A DNA stretch of 64,000 nt from assembly GCA_913051655.1 (NCBI GenBank), contig CAJXHI010000015.1, positions 1 to 64,000 of the forward strand. Reading direction: 5' to 3'. The position numbers were made by a program, and so were the translations under genes. This DNA is from an uncultured Alphaproteobacteria bacterium. GTDB lineage: Bacteria; Pseudomonadota; Alphaproteobacteria; Rhodobacterales; Rhodobacteraceae. How positions within the stretch are numbered: the stretch's first letter is position 1; each line of letters starts with the position of its first letter. Positions 47,756 through 56,416 of this stretch are shown piece after piece. Below the pieces are notes generated by a model. That model saw only the letters and a list, made by a program, of their open reading frames with translations. It ran no database searches and was not told where the DNA came from.

Positions 47756-48681
47756 CCTATATTTTAGGTGCAGAGGTCAAAGAAGCCTTCAAAAACAAAA
47801 CTCCAGTTGTAGCTTTGGAAAGTACCATTATTACGCATGGTATGCCGTATCCCGATAATCTTGCCATGGCGCAGATGGTCGAAACGGACATCCGAAACGA
47901 AGGTGCAACTCCAGCCACCATCGCAGTCTTAAACGGGCAACTTCACGTGGGACTCAGTTCGGCGCAACTCGAATCACTGGCCTCTTTCGCCACCCCTCTT
48001 AAACTTTCTCGTGCAGATTTAGCACTTGCGATGACCTGCGGTCATACAGGGGGTACAACCGTCGCGGGTACGATGATTGTTGCTGCTCTCGCGGGCATCC
48101 ACGTTTTTGCAACTGGCGGTATTGGCGGCGTACACCGTGGGGCAGAATTGAGTTTTGATGTCTCTGCAGATTTACAAGAGCTCGCACAAACACCGGTCAC
48201 TGTTGTCTCAGCAGGCGCAAAGGCGATTTTGGACATCCCTAAAACGTTTGAGCTCTTGGAAACACTTGGGGTACCTGTGATCGTATTTGGTGGGGATGAA
48301 ATCCCTGCTTTTTGGTCCCGCAGCAGCGGATTAAAAGCCCCGACACGTCTTGACAATCCCGAATTGATTGCAAAAGCTCATAACATTCGAGCAACGCTAG
48401 GGATCAGCGGAGGACAACTGATCGCAAATCCGATCCCGAAAGAAGACGAAATCTCGAAGGAAATTTTGACGCCTTTAATCGACAAAGCAATTCGACAGGC
48501 AGAGCACAAACATATTATCGCTAAAGAAGTTACTCCATTTTTATTAAAGGCGATTTTAGAGCTTACACGCGGAAAATCTCTAACTGCAAATAAAGCACTT
48601 GTGCGCAACAATGCCAAACTTGCTGCAAAAATTGCCACGCATATAGAAATCTTCAACACTCAACCGCAAATTCATTCTTGA
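47752..48681 (+). CDS. psuG: Pseudouridine-5'-phosphate glycosidase
   Basis: Cleaves or forms the C-C bond of pseudouridine 5'-phosphate, giving uracil and ribose 5-phosphate. It is 309 residues long and of the indigoidine synthase A-like family: ALESTIITHGMPYPDNLAMA, ATPATIAVLNGQLHVGLS, TGGIGGVHRGAE and AGAKAILDIPKTFELLETLGVPV. It overlaps psuK by 4 bases, a standard two-step pseudouridine catabolic unit used to recycle bases from RNA. Confidence 0.94.
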   Translation: MTYILGAEVKEAFKNKTPVVALESTIITHGMPYPDNLAMAQMVETDIRNEGATPATIAVLNGQLHVGLSSAQLESLASFATPLKLSRADLALAMTCGHTGGTTVAGTMIVAALAGIHVFATGGIGGVHRGAELSFDVSADLQELAQTPVTVVSAGAKAILDIPKTFELLETLGVPVIVFGGDEIPAFWSRSSGLKAPTRLDNPELIAKAHNIRATLGISGGQLIANPIPKEDEISKEILTPLIDKAIRQAEHKHIIAKEVTPFLLKAILELTRGKSLTANKALVRNNAKLAAKIATHIEIFNTQPQIHS

Positions 48682-48721
48682 TCATTGTGTCTCTATAAAT
48701 TCCCCCCTATCAATACGGGTT

Positions 48722-49432
48722 ATGGACAACCAGGAAAATACAACCACGAATGCGCCCCGTCGCAAGTCTTTCTTTTCAGGGCTGCGCAACAGCTTCCTCA
48801 CAGGGTTGGTTGTCATTGCGCCCTTGGGACTGACCGTTTGGCTTATCTGGTCGGTGATCGGATGGGTCGATGGCGTCGTTTTGCCCTTTGTGCCTGAGCG
48901 GTATCAGCCAGAGAATATAATCAACACATTTCTGGGGCTGGATATCGAACTGCAATTACGCGGTGTCGGCGTTGTTTTTTTCCTTATTTTTACAACTTTT
49001 ATTGGCTGGCTGGCCAAAGGGATATTAGGGCGGTCTTTGATCCGCTCCGCAGAACGCTTCGTCAATCGTATGCCCGTCGTTAGGTCAATCTACTCAGGTG
49101 TGAAACAAATTGCTGAAACTGTATTCTCACAGGAGGATAGATCATTTGAGAAAGCTTGTATGGTGGAATATCCACGGAAAGGTATATGGGCAGTAGGGTT
49201 TATTTCCACCTCCGCCAGAGGAGAGATTAGGGCACGCGGGAATGATGGTAAAGGAATGTTATCAGTCTTTGTTCCAACAACACCCAATCCAACATCTGGA
49301 TTTTTGCTTTTCTTTCCTGAAGAAGACGTTATTGAATTAGATATGACTATAGAAGATGCTGCAAAATTAGTGATATCAGCAGGGCTTGTATACCCAGGTG
49401 AAAACGGAGGAATTATAACCAAGGAGCGTTAA
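48722..49432 (+). CDS. DUF502 family membrane protein
   Basis: A 236-residue protein with two N-terminal membrane segments (about 23-48 and 76-98) and a conserved cytoplasmic part with RSIYSGVKQIAETVF and VPTTPNPTSGFLLFFPEEDV, characteristic of DUF502. Family members are conserved envelope proteins without a firmly assigned role. It begins 40 bases after psuG, possibly by readthrough from that operon. Confidence 0.88.
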   Translation: MDNQENTTTNAPRRKSFFSGLRNSFLTGLVVIAPLGLTVWLIWSVIGWVDGVVLPFVPERYQPENIINTFLGLDIELQLRGVGVVFFLIFTTFIGWLAKGILGRSLIRSAERFVNRMPVVRSIYSGVKQIAETVFSQEDRSFEKACMVEYPRKGIWAVGFISTSARGEIRARGNDGKGMLSVFVPTTPNPTSGFLLFFPEEDVIELDMTIEDAAKLVISAGLVYPGENGGIITKER

Positions 49433-49554
49433 GACATGCTGTTTTTTTTATTTTGAAAATGCATTAGATGCGTAATAATCATTTTGTATTTTATTTGTCA
49501 CCATGACGTCTGGCTTTTTTCTGCCCAAACTAGTAAAGGAAATTTAAAATCTGC

Positions 49555-49724
49555 TTAGGCAGCCTTAGCTGAAAGGGCTTTTGGTGTAGATTTGAAAGAA
49601 TTGTAAGCTCCAAAAAAACCATTCTTTGACTGCAGCCTTGATATCTGCGTCAACAAAACTTAAATCTGGCCGCTTAGGTTTGTCCGAAAAGCCCAACGCA
49701 ACTTTCTTAGTTTTTCAATGTCAT
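49555..49724 (-). pseudogene. Frameshifted small gene or gene tail, unknown family
   Basis: Three joined pieces read MTLKN, then KKVALGFSDKPKRPDLSF and VDADIKAAVKEWFF, then GAYNSFKSTPKALSAKAA and a stop. Two single-base shifts are needed, one of them in a run of seven T, so either a real frameshift or a homopolymer error is possible. The composition is strongly protein-like. I do not recognise the family. If intact it would encode about 55 residues or be the C-terminus of something longer. Confidence 0.4.
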
Positions 49725-50364
49725 TTTACCTACAGCGATGACCCGTACTCAGATACCCAGCGAATTGGAATAAATCAATCAAACAAAATTATTGATGGGC
49801 ACGCTATCAAATTAGAGTTTACTCGTAAGAAATATTATTTAATGATTTATTTTTGCGAATGAGTTATAAAGACGTCGGCCTATTAAAAGTAGGCGTTTGG
49901 AGTTATGAACAGGATCTTATTTTCTGTTAAATTTTGGGCAATCGTCTTACATAGCAGTCGAATTTTAACAGTTAGAGCAAAACGACATTTCAGTTTTAGC
50001 AAGATTTAATCGCAAAAACTAGCGCTGACAAATGAAGGTGTCACTCAACCGTAGACATGATAATGCTGCGACTAAGACTACTACCTCAATGCAGAATAGA
50101 GAACGAAATTCTGCTAGGCACAAGCGCCTACAACAAAGACCATAGTTCTAGGTGTCACAACCGCGTGCCGTTGAAACTTTTAAAACCCCACTACAATCGC
50201 AATCAACACTTGGAAAAGCGATGAAATTTACATCCACATGAAAAATGAATTTTTGAAAAAATAGGACAATATTTGATCTACTTAGATTAAGCCAGTGTCG
50301 GAAATTAATGTTTTTTCATGGGCGTTGATGTGACTTTGGGTTGAGTATGACAAACTTACTAGAT

Positions 50365-50393
50365 AAAAAAAACGCCTGCACGAAGCAGGCGTT
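50365..50393 (-). terminator. Rho-independent terminator (minus strand)
   Basis: A nine-base-pair perfect GC-rich stem, AACGCCTGC with GCAGGCGTT, five-base loop, then at least six T on the minus strand. There is no T-tract on the plus side, so it works for minus-strand transcription. Confidence 0.75.
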
Positions 50394-50545
50394 AAGTCAT
50401 TGAGGCAGGTTTCATACAGGCAAGAAACCTATCGAGCAGTAGTTTCTTATACTCTGTTCTCCTGCCAGCGCCAAGCTAAAAGTTTGAATTCTTGAGCCGG
50501 ACTTGTAATGTGCGCGTAAAAACCGTTTCCAGAAAGAGGACAAAA
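50365..50545 (-). ncRNA. Probable small RNA with intrinsic terminator
   Basis: The minus strand ends in a textbook intrinsic terminator: AACGCCTGC, loop TTCGT, GCAGGCGTT followed by a T run (50393 to 50365). Just upstream is a stem AGGTTTC/GAAACCT with a 10-base loop (50430 to 50407). No minus-strand gene precedes it, and the divergent YejA-like gene starts at 50553. The 5' end is not determined; about 150-180 nt is a guess. No known sRNA family is recognised. Confidence 0.5.
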
Positions 50546-50552
50546 CACAAAA

Positions 50553-52364
50553 ATGTTTTCCTATTATCTCAGACTTACAAAAGTAATGGCCTTTATTTTT
50601 TCAATCAAAATGATTGCCACTTTTACGATAGCAGAGCCCCAACACGCAATTTCTATGTATTCCAACCCTGCTCTACCACCTGATTTTGTGTCATTACCTT
50701 ATGCAAATCCTAATGCGCCACAGGGCGGCGAAGTGCGGCTTGGCGAAGTGGGTAGTTTTGATTCTCTCAATCCGCACATCTTAAAAGGGCGCAGCCCGTG
50801 GCAACTCAGATTCTGGAATTATGAGACGTTGATGGGGCGTAGTTGGGATGAACCCTTCACGCTTTACGGACTTTTGGCCGAATCGATTGAAACGGGACCG
50901 AATCGCGAATGGGTCGAATTTCGCCTTCGCCCCGAAGCCAAATTCGCAGATGGATCACCTGTTACGGTCGACGATGTTATATGGTCATATGAAACATTAG
51001 GTACCGTAGGACACTGGCGGTACCGCGGCCTCTGGGGCAAAATCGAGAGGATGGAGCAGACAGGACCCCGATCCATACGTATGACCTTTAATAAAGATAA
51101 TGCGGAGCTTGCCCTACTTGCAGGGATGCGCCCTATCCTAAAAAAAACTCAATGGGATGGTAAGGATTTTACCGCCTCCGGAATCGACATAATTCCAATT
51201 ACGTCCGCGCCCTATCAAATCACCGATTTTCAAGCGGGACGTTTCATCAAACTTGAAAAAAATCCAAACTACTGGGGCAAAAATCTAGGCTTTAGGCGCG
51301 GTACAAACAACTTAGACAGAATCCGAATTGAATATTTCGCAGATGCTTCCGTTTATTTTGAAGCTTTCAAAACTGGTAATATCGATATTTACCGGGAGGG
51401 TAATGCGGAAAAATGGGCAACGCAATTTGATTTTCCACGTTCTCTTAATGGTGCTATCACAAAGTCAGAAGTGCCCCATGCCCGTCCGACAGGCATGCGT
51501 GGGTTGTTCATGAATATGCGCAAAAAGAAGTTCCAAGACTGGCGTGTCAGGGAAGCCCTGATCCAAGCATTTAACTTTGAATATATCAATGAAACGCAAA
51601 ATGGTGGGCGGCAAAACCGGATCAGCTCTTATTTTTCCAACTCAGTCTTGGGATTGATCCCTGGTGCAGCACGCAAGGATGTAGTTGCTCTTTTACAACC
51701 CTTTAAAACTGAACTGCTTCCAGGAACACTAGCGGGATACAACCTACCGGTTAGCGATGGAACTTTGAGCAATCGCAAAAATATGCGTCGGGCGCAAAAA
51801 CTGTTGCAGAAGGCCGGCTATGCCGTTCGTGACGGGGTTCTAATGGATAAAGATGGTCTGCCCTTTCAATTTGAAATCCTTATGCGGCAAGGGGCGCAGG
51901 AATATCTGTCGATCGCAGAAATTTACATCAACGCATTAGAGCGTTTGGGGATAAAGGCGACAGTATCGCTTGTTGATGGGGCGCAATACACAGAACGCTT
52001 AAACAAAGCAGAGTTTGATATGGTTCCATATTCACGGGGTCTGTCCTTAAGTCCTGGCAATGAACAGTACCTTTATTGGAGCTCAGAGGTGACCGACAAT
52101 GAGGGCACACGCAACATTATTGGCATAAAATCGAAGGCTCTAGATTATCTGCTCGCTCAATTGGTAGAAGCTAAATCAGAAGACCAGCTTTTTGCGATTA
52201 CCCGCGCGATGGACCGCGTGCTTACAGCAGGGCGCTACGTAATCCCAATTTATTACGAGAACGTGAGCCGTATTGCCCATAAATCAGAGCTGAAGTTCCC
52301 CAAGTACACACCTATTTACGGCGACAGAATTGGCTTCCTTCCGGATGTTTGGTGGCAGGAGTAA
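50553..52364 (+). CDS. YejA-like extracellular solute-binding protein, family 5
   Basis: A 603-residue binding protein for peptides or microcin C-like compounds. A signal-like segment spans about 5-28 (FIFSIKMIATFTIA), then PALPPDFVSLPYANPNAPQ and LGEVGSFDSLNPHILKG, typical of the YejA branch, and further LLAESIETGPNREWVEFRLR and a C-terminal GDRIGFLPDVWWQE. The transport partners (YejB, YejE, YejF) are not adjacent, so the gene is an orphan in this window. It is preceded by an AGAGGA ribosome site. Confidence 0.88.
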   Translation: MFSYYLRLTKVMAFIFSIKMIATFTIAEPQHAISMYSNPALPPDFVSLPYANPNAPQGGEVRLGEVGSFDSLNPHILKGRSPWQLRFWNYETLMGRSWDEPFTLYGLLAESIETGPNREWVEFRLRPEAKFADGSPVTVDDVIWSYETLGTVGHWRYRGLWGKIERMEQTGPRSIRMTFNKDNAELALLAGMRPILKKTQWDGKDFTASGIDIIPITSAPYQITDFQAGRFIKLEKNPNYWGKNLGFRRGTNNLDRIRIEYFADASVYFEAFKTGNIDIYREGNAEKWATQFDFPRSLNGAITKSEVPHARPTGMRGLFMNMRKKKFQDWRVREALIQAFNFEYINETQNGGRQNRISSYFSNSVLGLIPGAARKDVVALLQPFKTELLPGTLAGYNLPVSDGTLSNRKNMRRAQKLLQKAGYAVRDGVLMDKDGLPFQFEILMRQGAQEYLSIAEIYINALERLGIKATVSLVDGAQYTERLNKAEFDMVPYSRGLSLSPGNEQYLYWSSEVTDNEGTRNIIGIKSKALDYLLAQLVEAKSEDQLFAITRAMDRVLTAGRYVIPIYYENVSRIAHKSELKFPKYTPIYGDRIGFLPDVWWQE

Positions 52365-52384
52365 TGTAAGCATTAGAAAATGAT

Positions 52385-52857
52385 TTAAAGCTAAAGATGT
52401 AATCCATAAAATAGTGGCACCATCCTGACGCGTAAAAATCACGTTATGTCCCATGATGGCGCCATGATAGGCACTGGCACCTCAGCGCAGCCTAACAGGC
52501 TCATAAAATTCCGTGTGAAATATAACGGTACGTGTAAGGACATAAATAAACGCTTCGCCAACATGGCGTTACCGACCTTCAAACTCTTTCAAAGGGCGTT
52601 CGTATCCCGTGTTGATGAAATACCAAGCACAACAGTAAGTTTTTTGAGCCCTTAAAAGATAAGTGACACTTATTCAATTTCAATTTTTGACAATGTAGAA
52701 CGCGTAATGCCGGCATATTTTGCGGCCTGTTCTAAGTTCCACCCAAGGCGTTTTTTAAATTCACTCATACGTCGACCGATCTTAGTGCACCCCCTCCCTC
52801 GGCACCGCAATAGTCTCGCATTAATTCAATCGGTTCTTTTGGGTCACTTTTCCCCAT
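52385..52857 (-). pseudogene. Decayed XRE-cupin transcriptional regulator
   Basis: Starting at ATG 52857, MGKSDPKEPIELMRDYCGAE leads to ALRSVDV and a stop. One frame over it continues GRRMSEFKKRLGWNLEQAAK and AGITRSTLSKIE, a classic XRE helix-turn-helix, then stops. Further down, GEAFIYVLTRTVIFHTEFYE, AIMGHNVIFT and DGATILWITSL match the cupin sensor domain of this regulator family. Several stops, frameshifts and a missing middle show it is dead. It is divergent from the AMP-dependent ligase gene, whose regulator it may once have been. Confidence 0.8.
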
Positions 52858-52920
52858 ACAAGCGCAATAAGGCGTAAGACTCACTCTTGCAACTTAGTTG
52901 AGCGCATCATAGAGCAAGGA

Positions 52921-54435
52921 ATGACTGCAATCATCGATAACGGACCAAGCATCGCTTGCCCACAGATCTTTAACCTGACGGCCTATGTTCTAGGTCGGGC
53001 GGATGAGGTGCAGGATAAAAATGCGCTGAGTATCCTTTCCACGAAGGGCGTTGAAAACTGGACGTTTAGCGCGTTGCAATCTGCAGTATTGGGCACAGCC
53101 GCTGGACTCCTCGAAAGCGGTGTAACGCCGGGGCAAAAAATTATGCTGCGCCTTGGCAATACGGTGGATTTCCCAATCATCTTTCTAGCCACAATTGCGG
53201 TTGGCATCCATCCTATTCCACTTTCAGCCCAACTGACATGCAATGAATTGAAAAAACTTTGTGAAGTTGTCGAACCCGATGCAGTTGTAATCGATCCAAC
53301 ACTGGCATTTCCTGAAGAAAATAACCTGAAACAGATGCCGCTAGATGTACTGCAAATGATGCGGACTTTGCCCGCAGCGCCCTATAATATGGGGGATAAA
53401 GACAGCCTTGCATATTTGGTGTTTACCTCTGGCACATCAGGACTGCCCAAAGCTGTTATGCATGCCCATCGCGCGGTATGGGCACGCAAGATGATGATCA
53501 GAGATTGGTATGACTTACATGAAACTGACCGTTTATTACACGCAGGCGCATTCAATTGGACTTATACCCTCGGCACCGGTTTATTGGACCCGTGGAGCGT
53601 TGGGGCTACGGCACTGATACCGTCGAGTGATACAAAGATTGAGGAGCTTCCAAAACTTTTGGCAGAGCATCAAGCGACCATCTTTGCTGCAGCTCCTGGT
53701 GTTTATCGACGTATGCTTAGAGTATCTCCATTTCCGTCACTGCCTAATCTGCGCCATGGATTGAGTGCTGGCGAAAAGCTATCAGAGACCTTGCGCGACG
53801 AATGGCGTTATACCACGGGAGGCGAAATTTACGAAGCGTTTGGTATGTCAGAATGTTCCACTTTTATATCATCGTCTGTAAATGCACCTGCACAATCGGA
53901 AATGCTAGGGCGTCCTCAAAGGGGACGACGCGTTGCAATTCTTTCTACCGAACTCAACGCACGACCGGTTGCCTTCGGAGAAACAGGCATGATTGCTGTA
54001 GACAGAAATGATCCCGGCTTTATGCTTGGTTATCTAGGGGAAGACGGGCAAAATAATTTTCGGGGTGAATGGTTTTTGACGGGCGATTTAGGTCAGATAC
54101 ACTCAGATGGATCGGTGCGTTACATGGGCCGAAACGACGATGTAATGACCGCTGGAGGATATCGTGTATCCCCGATTGAAGTGGAGAATCAGCTTATTAC
54201 ACACCCCGAAATTCAAACTGTTGCGGTAAAAGATATTAGTATCAAAACAGAGACACGGGTGATTGCGGCCTTCTACACTTCAGAAAAAGATATTCAAGAA
54301 GCAGAGCTCAAAACGTTTGCTCGCCAAAGGCTCGCGCGGTATAAACAACCGCGCCTCTATTTTCGAGTTGACGCGCTACCGGTCGGGCCGAACGGAAAGT
54401 TACTGCGGCGCGACCTATCTTTTACAAAGGAATAG
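52921..54435 (+). CDS. AMP-dependent acyl-CoA synthetase/ligase
   Basis: A 504-residue adenylate-forming ligase. The phosphate-binding loop reads LVFTSGTSGLPKAVMHAH, the A5 motif EAFGMSECSTFISSS, the A7 motif GEWFLTGDLGQIHSDGSVRYMGRNDDVM and the C-terminal catalytic lysine is in PVGPNGKLLRRDL. It activates a carboxylic acid to its CoA ester; the substrate is unknown but benzoate- or medium-chain-type ligases look similar. A decayed XRE-cupin regulator is divergent upstream. Its TAG stop lies 3 bases before, and in the same frame as, the DsbA-like gene. Confidence 0.88.
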   Translation: MTAIIDNGPSIACPQIFNLTAYVLGRADEVQDKNALSILSTKGVENWTFSALQSAVLGTAAGLLESGVTPGQKIMLRLGNTVDFPIIFLATIAVGIHPIPLSAQLTCNELKKLCEVVEPDAVVIDPTLAFPEENNLKQMPLDVLQMMRTLPAAPYNMGDKDSLAYLVFTSGTSGLPKAVMHAHRAVWARKMMIRDWYDLHETDRLLHAGAFNWTYTLGTGLLDPWSVGATALIPSSDTKIEELPKLLAEHQATIFAAAPGVYRRMLRVSPFPSLPNLRHGLSAGEKLSETLRDEWRYTTGGEIYEAFGMSECSTFISSSVNAPAQSEMLGRPQRGRRVAILSTELNARPVAFGETGMIAVDRNDPGFMLGYLGEDGQNNFRGEWFLTGDLGQIHSDGSVRYMGRNDDVMTAGGYRVSPIEVENQLITHPEIQTVAVKDISIKTETRVIAAFYTSEKDIQEAELKTFARQRLARYKQPRLYFRVDALPVGPNGKLLRRDLSFTKE

Positions 54436-54438
54436 ACC

Positions 54439-55089
54439 ATAATCAGATTTGATGTATTCTCTGACCCAATTTGTCCGTGGTGTTATATTGGAAAAACGCA
54501 TCTAGACCGGGCCGTAAAACGAAACGACGCAACCTTTATTGATATCCGTTGGCATCCTTTTCAATTAAACCCTGATATGTCCCCAGAAGGTATGGATCGT
54601 CGCAGTTATCTTGAACATAAATTTGGTGGGCGAGCAGGTGCGGTCAAAGCTTATAATCCCGTAGTTTATCACGCTCAAGCTGCTGGGTTAGAGATCAATT
54701 TTGAAGCTATTAAAAAAACGCCAAATACTTTAAATGCCCATCGCCTGATCCATTGGAGCGATGCGGAAGGCTGGCAAAATGCAATGATTGATGCGCTTTT
54801 CGAGGCATATTTTTTAAAGGGCTGCGATCTGAACGACCCAGAAGACCTCTGCGAGATCGCTCAAAGTGTAGGTCTGGAAAAGGCGCTTATTAAACGTTTA
54901 TTTGCCACTGATAACGATCTCGCTTATATTGCAGAGTGCGATAAAAAAGCGCGGAAAATGGGAATAAGCGCAGTACCAACCTTCGTCGTTTCGGGCCAAC
55001 ATGTCGTACAAGGGGCGCAAAGCGAAGACTTCTGGAGCAATGTTATCAAGGAGATTTCAAACAATCTTTACAAGGCAGGTCCGCCGTAA
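54439..55089 (+). CDS. DsbA/FrnE-family oxidoreductase with apparent AUA start
   Basis: A 216-residue thioredoxin-fold protein: FDVFSDPICPWCYIGK places the CPWC active site at about residues 13-16, and GISAVPTFVVSGQHVVQGAQ is the conserved cis-proline region. The first ATG (54577) would delete the active site, and no ATG, GTG or TTG lies in frame between the preceding TAG and it. ATA 54439, seven bases after AGGA, yields the normal IIRFDVFSDP start, where homologues begin with methionine. A loss of the start codon or readthrough of the upstream TAG are alternatives. The MFS gene follows after 2 bases. Confidence 0.78.
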   Translation: MIRFDVFSDPICPWCYIGKTHLDRAVKRNDATFIDIRWHPFQLNPDMSPEGMDRRSYLEHKFGGRAGAVKAYNPVVYHAQAAGLEINFEAIKKTPNTLNAHRLIHWSDAEGWQNAMIDALFEAYFLKGCDLNDPEDLCEIAQSVGLEKALIKRLFATDNDLAYIAECDKKARKMGISAVPTFVVSGQHVVQGAQSEDFWSNVIKEISNNLYKAGPP

Positions 55090-55091
55090 AG

Positions 55092-56327
55092 ATGCAGGCG
55101 TCAAAACTCTCGTCTCGCGAATTAATCGCGCTTCTTGCTATGATGGTGGGCACTGTTGCCTTTTCTGTTGATGGTATGCTTCCCGCCCTCCCCCAGATTG
55201 CGACCGATTTGAGCCCAGAGGCCCCAACACGCGCCCAAGAAATCCTTGTCTGGTTCATGATTGGTATGGGTGTTGGGACTTTTTTTGTTGGGCCACTTTC
55301 GGATGCCTTTGGCCGGAGAAAAATAATAATAATTGGCCTGCTTTTCTATATCGCGATGGGATTTATTGCGTTTGTTTCATCCTCGTTGGAAATCGCGCTT
55401 GTTGCTCGTTTTTTTCAAGGACTTGGAGCTGCTGCCCCAAGGATAGTGTCGCAAGCTATCATTCGAGATCTTTTTTCAGGACGAAAAATGGCGCAATTGA
55501 TTTCGCTGGTAATGGTGATTTTCGCATTAACACCTGCATTCGCGCCAATTGTCGGCGAACAAATCATGTCCGTCTTTGGTTGGCGTGGCATATTTTTGGC
55601 TTTTGTTTTTTTCGGTCTGGTCTTGCTAAGTTGGTTTTACATCCGCTTGGGGGAAACACTACCACCAGAACAACGGCGGGTATTCGGGCTTAAACAAATT
55701 TTACCGTCATTAGGGGAAATGTACCTGAACAAACAGGTGCGATTGGCGATATGCACACAGTCGCTTTCTTATGTGACACTCTTTGCAAGCATAATCTTGA
55801 TCCAGCCCATCTTCGATCAAAGCTTTGGTAAGGCAGACAGTTTTGCGAAATGGTTCGCACTCATCGCAGCATTCTCCGCAATTTCAAGTCTTATAAATTC
55901 ACGGCTCGTAATTCGCTTTGGGATGCGAACCATAGTTTTGCTCTCTCTATTGGGACAGATTGCAGCCTGCGCTTGCGCCTCGGCCTATTTTATACAGGCC
56001 TCTTTGGAAGCCACTGTGTCCTTTATCGTTTATTTCATATGGCAAACAGGTGTCTTTTTTCAGGTAGGCTTTACGCTTGGTAATCTTAACGCTTTGGCAC
56101 TGCAGCCTATGGGTCATATTGCAGGTTTTGCCTCTAGCGTGATTGGGGGCGTTTCCACAGTGATCGCTGCAATTTTGGCAAGCGTAGTCAACAGAGTTTT
56201 TGATGGCACGCCCCTGCCCTTGATACTGAGCTGTTTTTTAATGGTCTGTCTCGCTTGGATCTTTGCACTACATCTGCCCGAAGAAATGCCCGACACCTCA
56301 CTAAACAAATCAAAGACTTCCAAATAA
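55092..56327 (+). CDS. Bcr/CflA-type MFS efflux transporter
   Basis: A 411-residue major facilitator with about 12 membrane segments. VDGMLPALPQIATDL near the N-terminus, GPLSDAFGRRKIIIIGL (loop 2-3 motif A), and RFFQGLGAAAPRIVSQAIIRD are typical of the Bcr/CflA drug-resistance branch. It starts 2 bases after the DsbA-like gene, so the ligase, DsbA-like and MFS genes form one transcription unit. The exported compound is unknown. It is convergent with icd. Confidence 0.87.
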   Translation: MQASKLSSRELIALLAMMVGTVAFSVDGMLPALPQIATDLSPEAPTRAQEILVWFMIGMGVGTFFVGPLSDAFGRRKIIIIGLLFYIAMGFIAFVSSSLEIALVARFFQGLGAAAPRIVSQAIIRDLFSGRKMAQLISLVMVIFALTPAFAPIVGEQIMSVFGWRGIFLAFVFFGLVLLSWFYIRLGETLPPEQRRVFGLKQILPSLGEMYLNKQVRLAICTQSLSYVTLFASIILIQPIFDQSFGKADSFAKWFALIAAFSAISSLINSRLVIRFGMRTIVLLSLLGQIAACACASAYFIQASLEATVSFIVYFIWQTGVFFQVGFTLGNLNALALQPMGHIAGFASSVIGGVSTVIAAILASVVNRVFDGTPLPLILSCFLMVCLAWIFALHLPEEMPDTSLNKSKTSK

Positions 56328-56416
56328 AAAGAAGTCTCACAAATCTCAACGCTTATATTCGTAAAGAAATCAAAATGACAAATTTATGTCGACAAATTAT
56401 CTTCATATTGCCTGAT

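Larger units (their letters stand above)
49433..50552. other. 1.1-kb AT-rich spacer with a frameshifted fragment and a probable sRNA
   Basis: Between the DUF502 gene and the YejA-like gene. It contains a broken minus-strand fragment (49555-49724) and a minus-strand sRNA candidate ending near 50365; both are listed separately. A 78-codon plus frame at 49626-49862 overlaps the broken fragment and shows no domain. A small stem GCCTA/TAGGC occurs near 49879-49895. Nothing else is recognised. Confidence 0.45.

Noticed and set aside
48685-48897. 70-codon plus-strand frame overlapping the DUF502 start
   Set aside because: It is out of frame with the conserved DUF502 protein and shows no domain.
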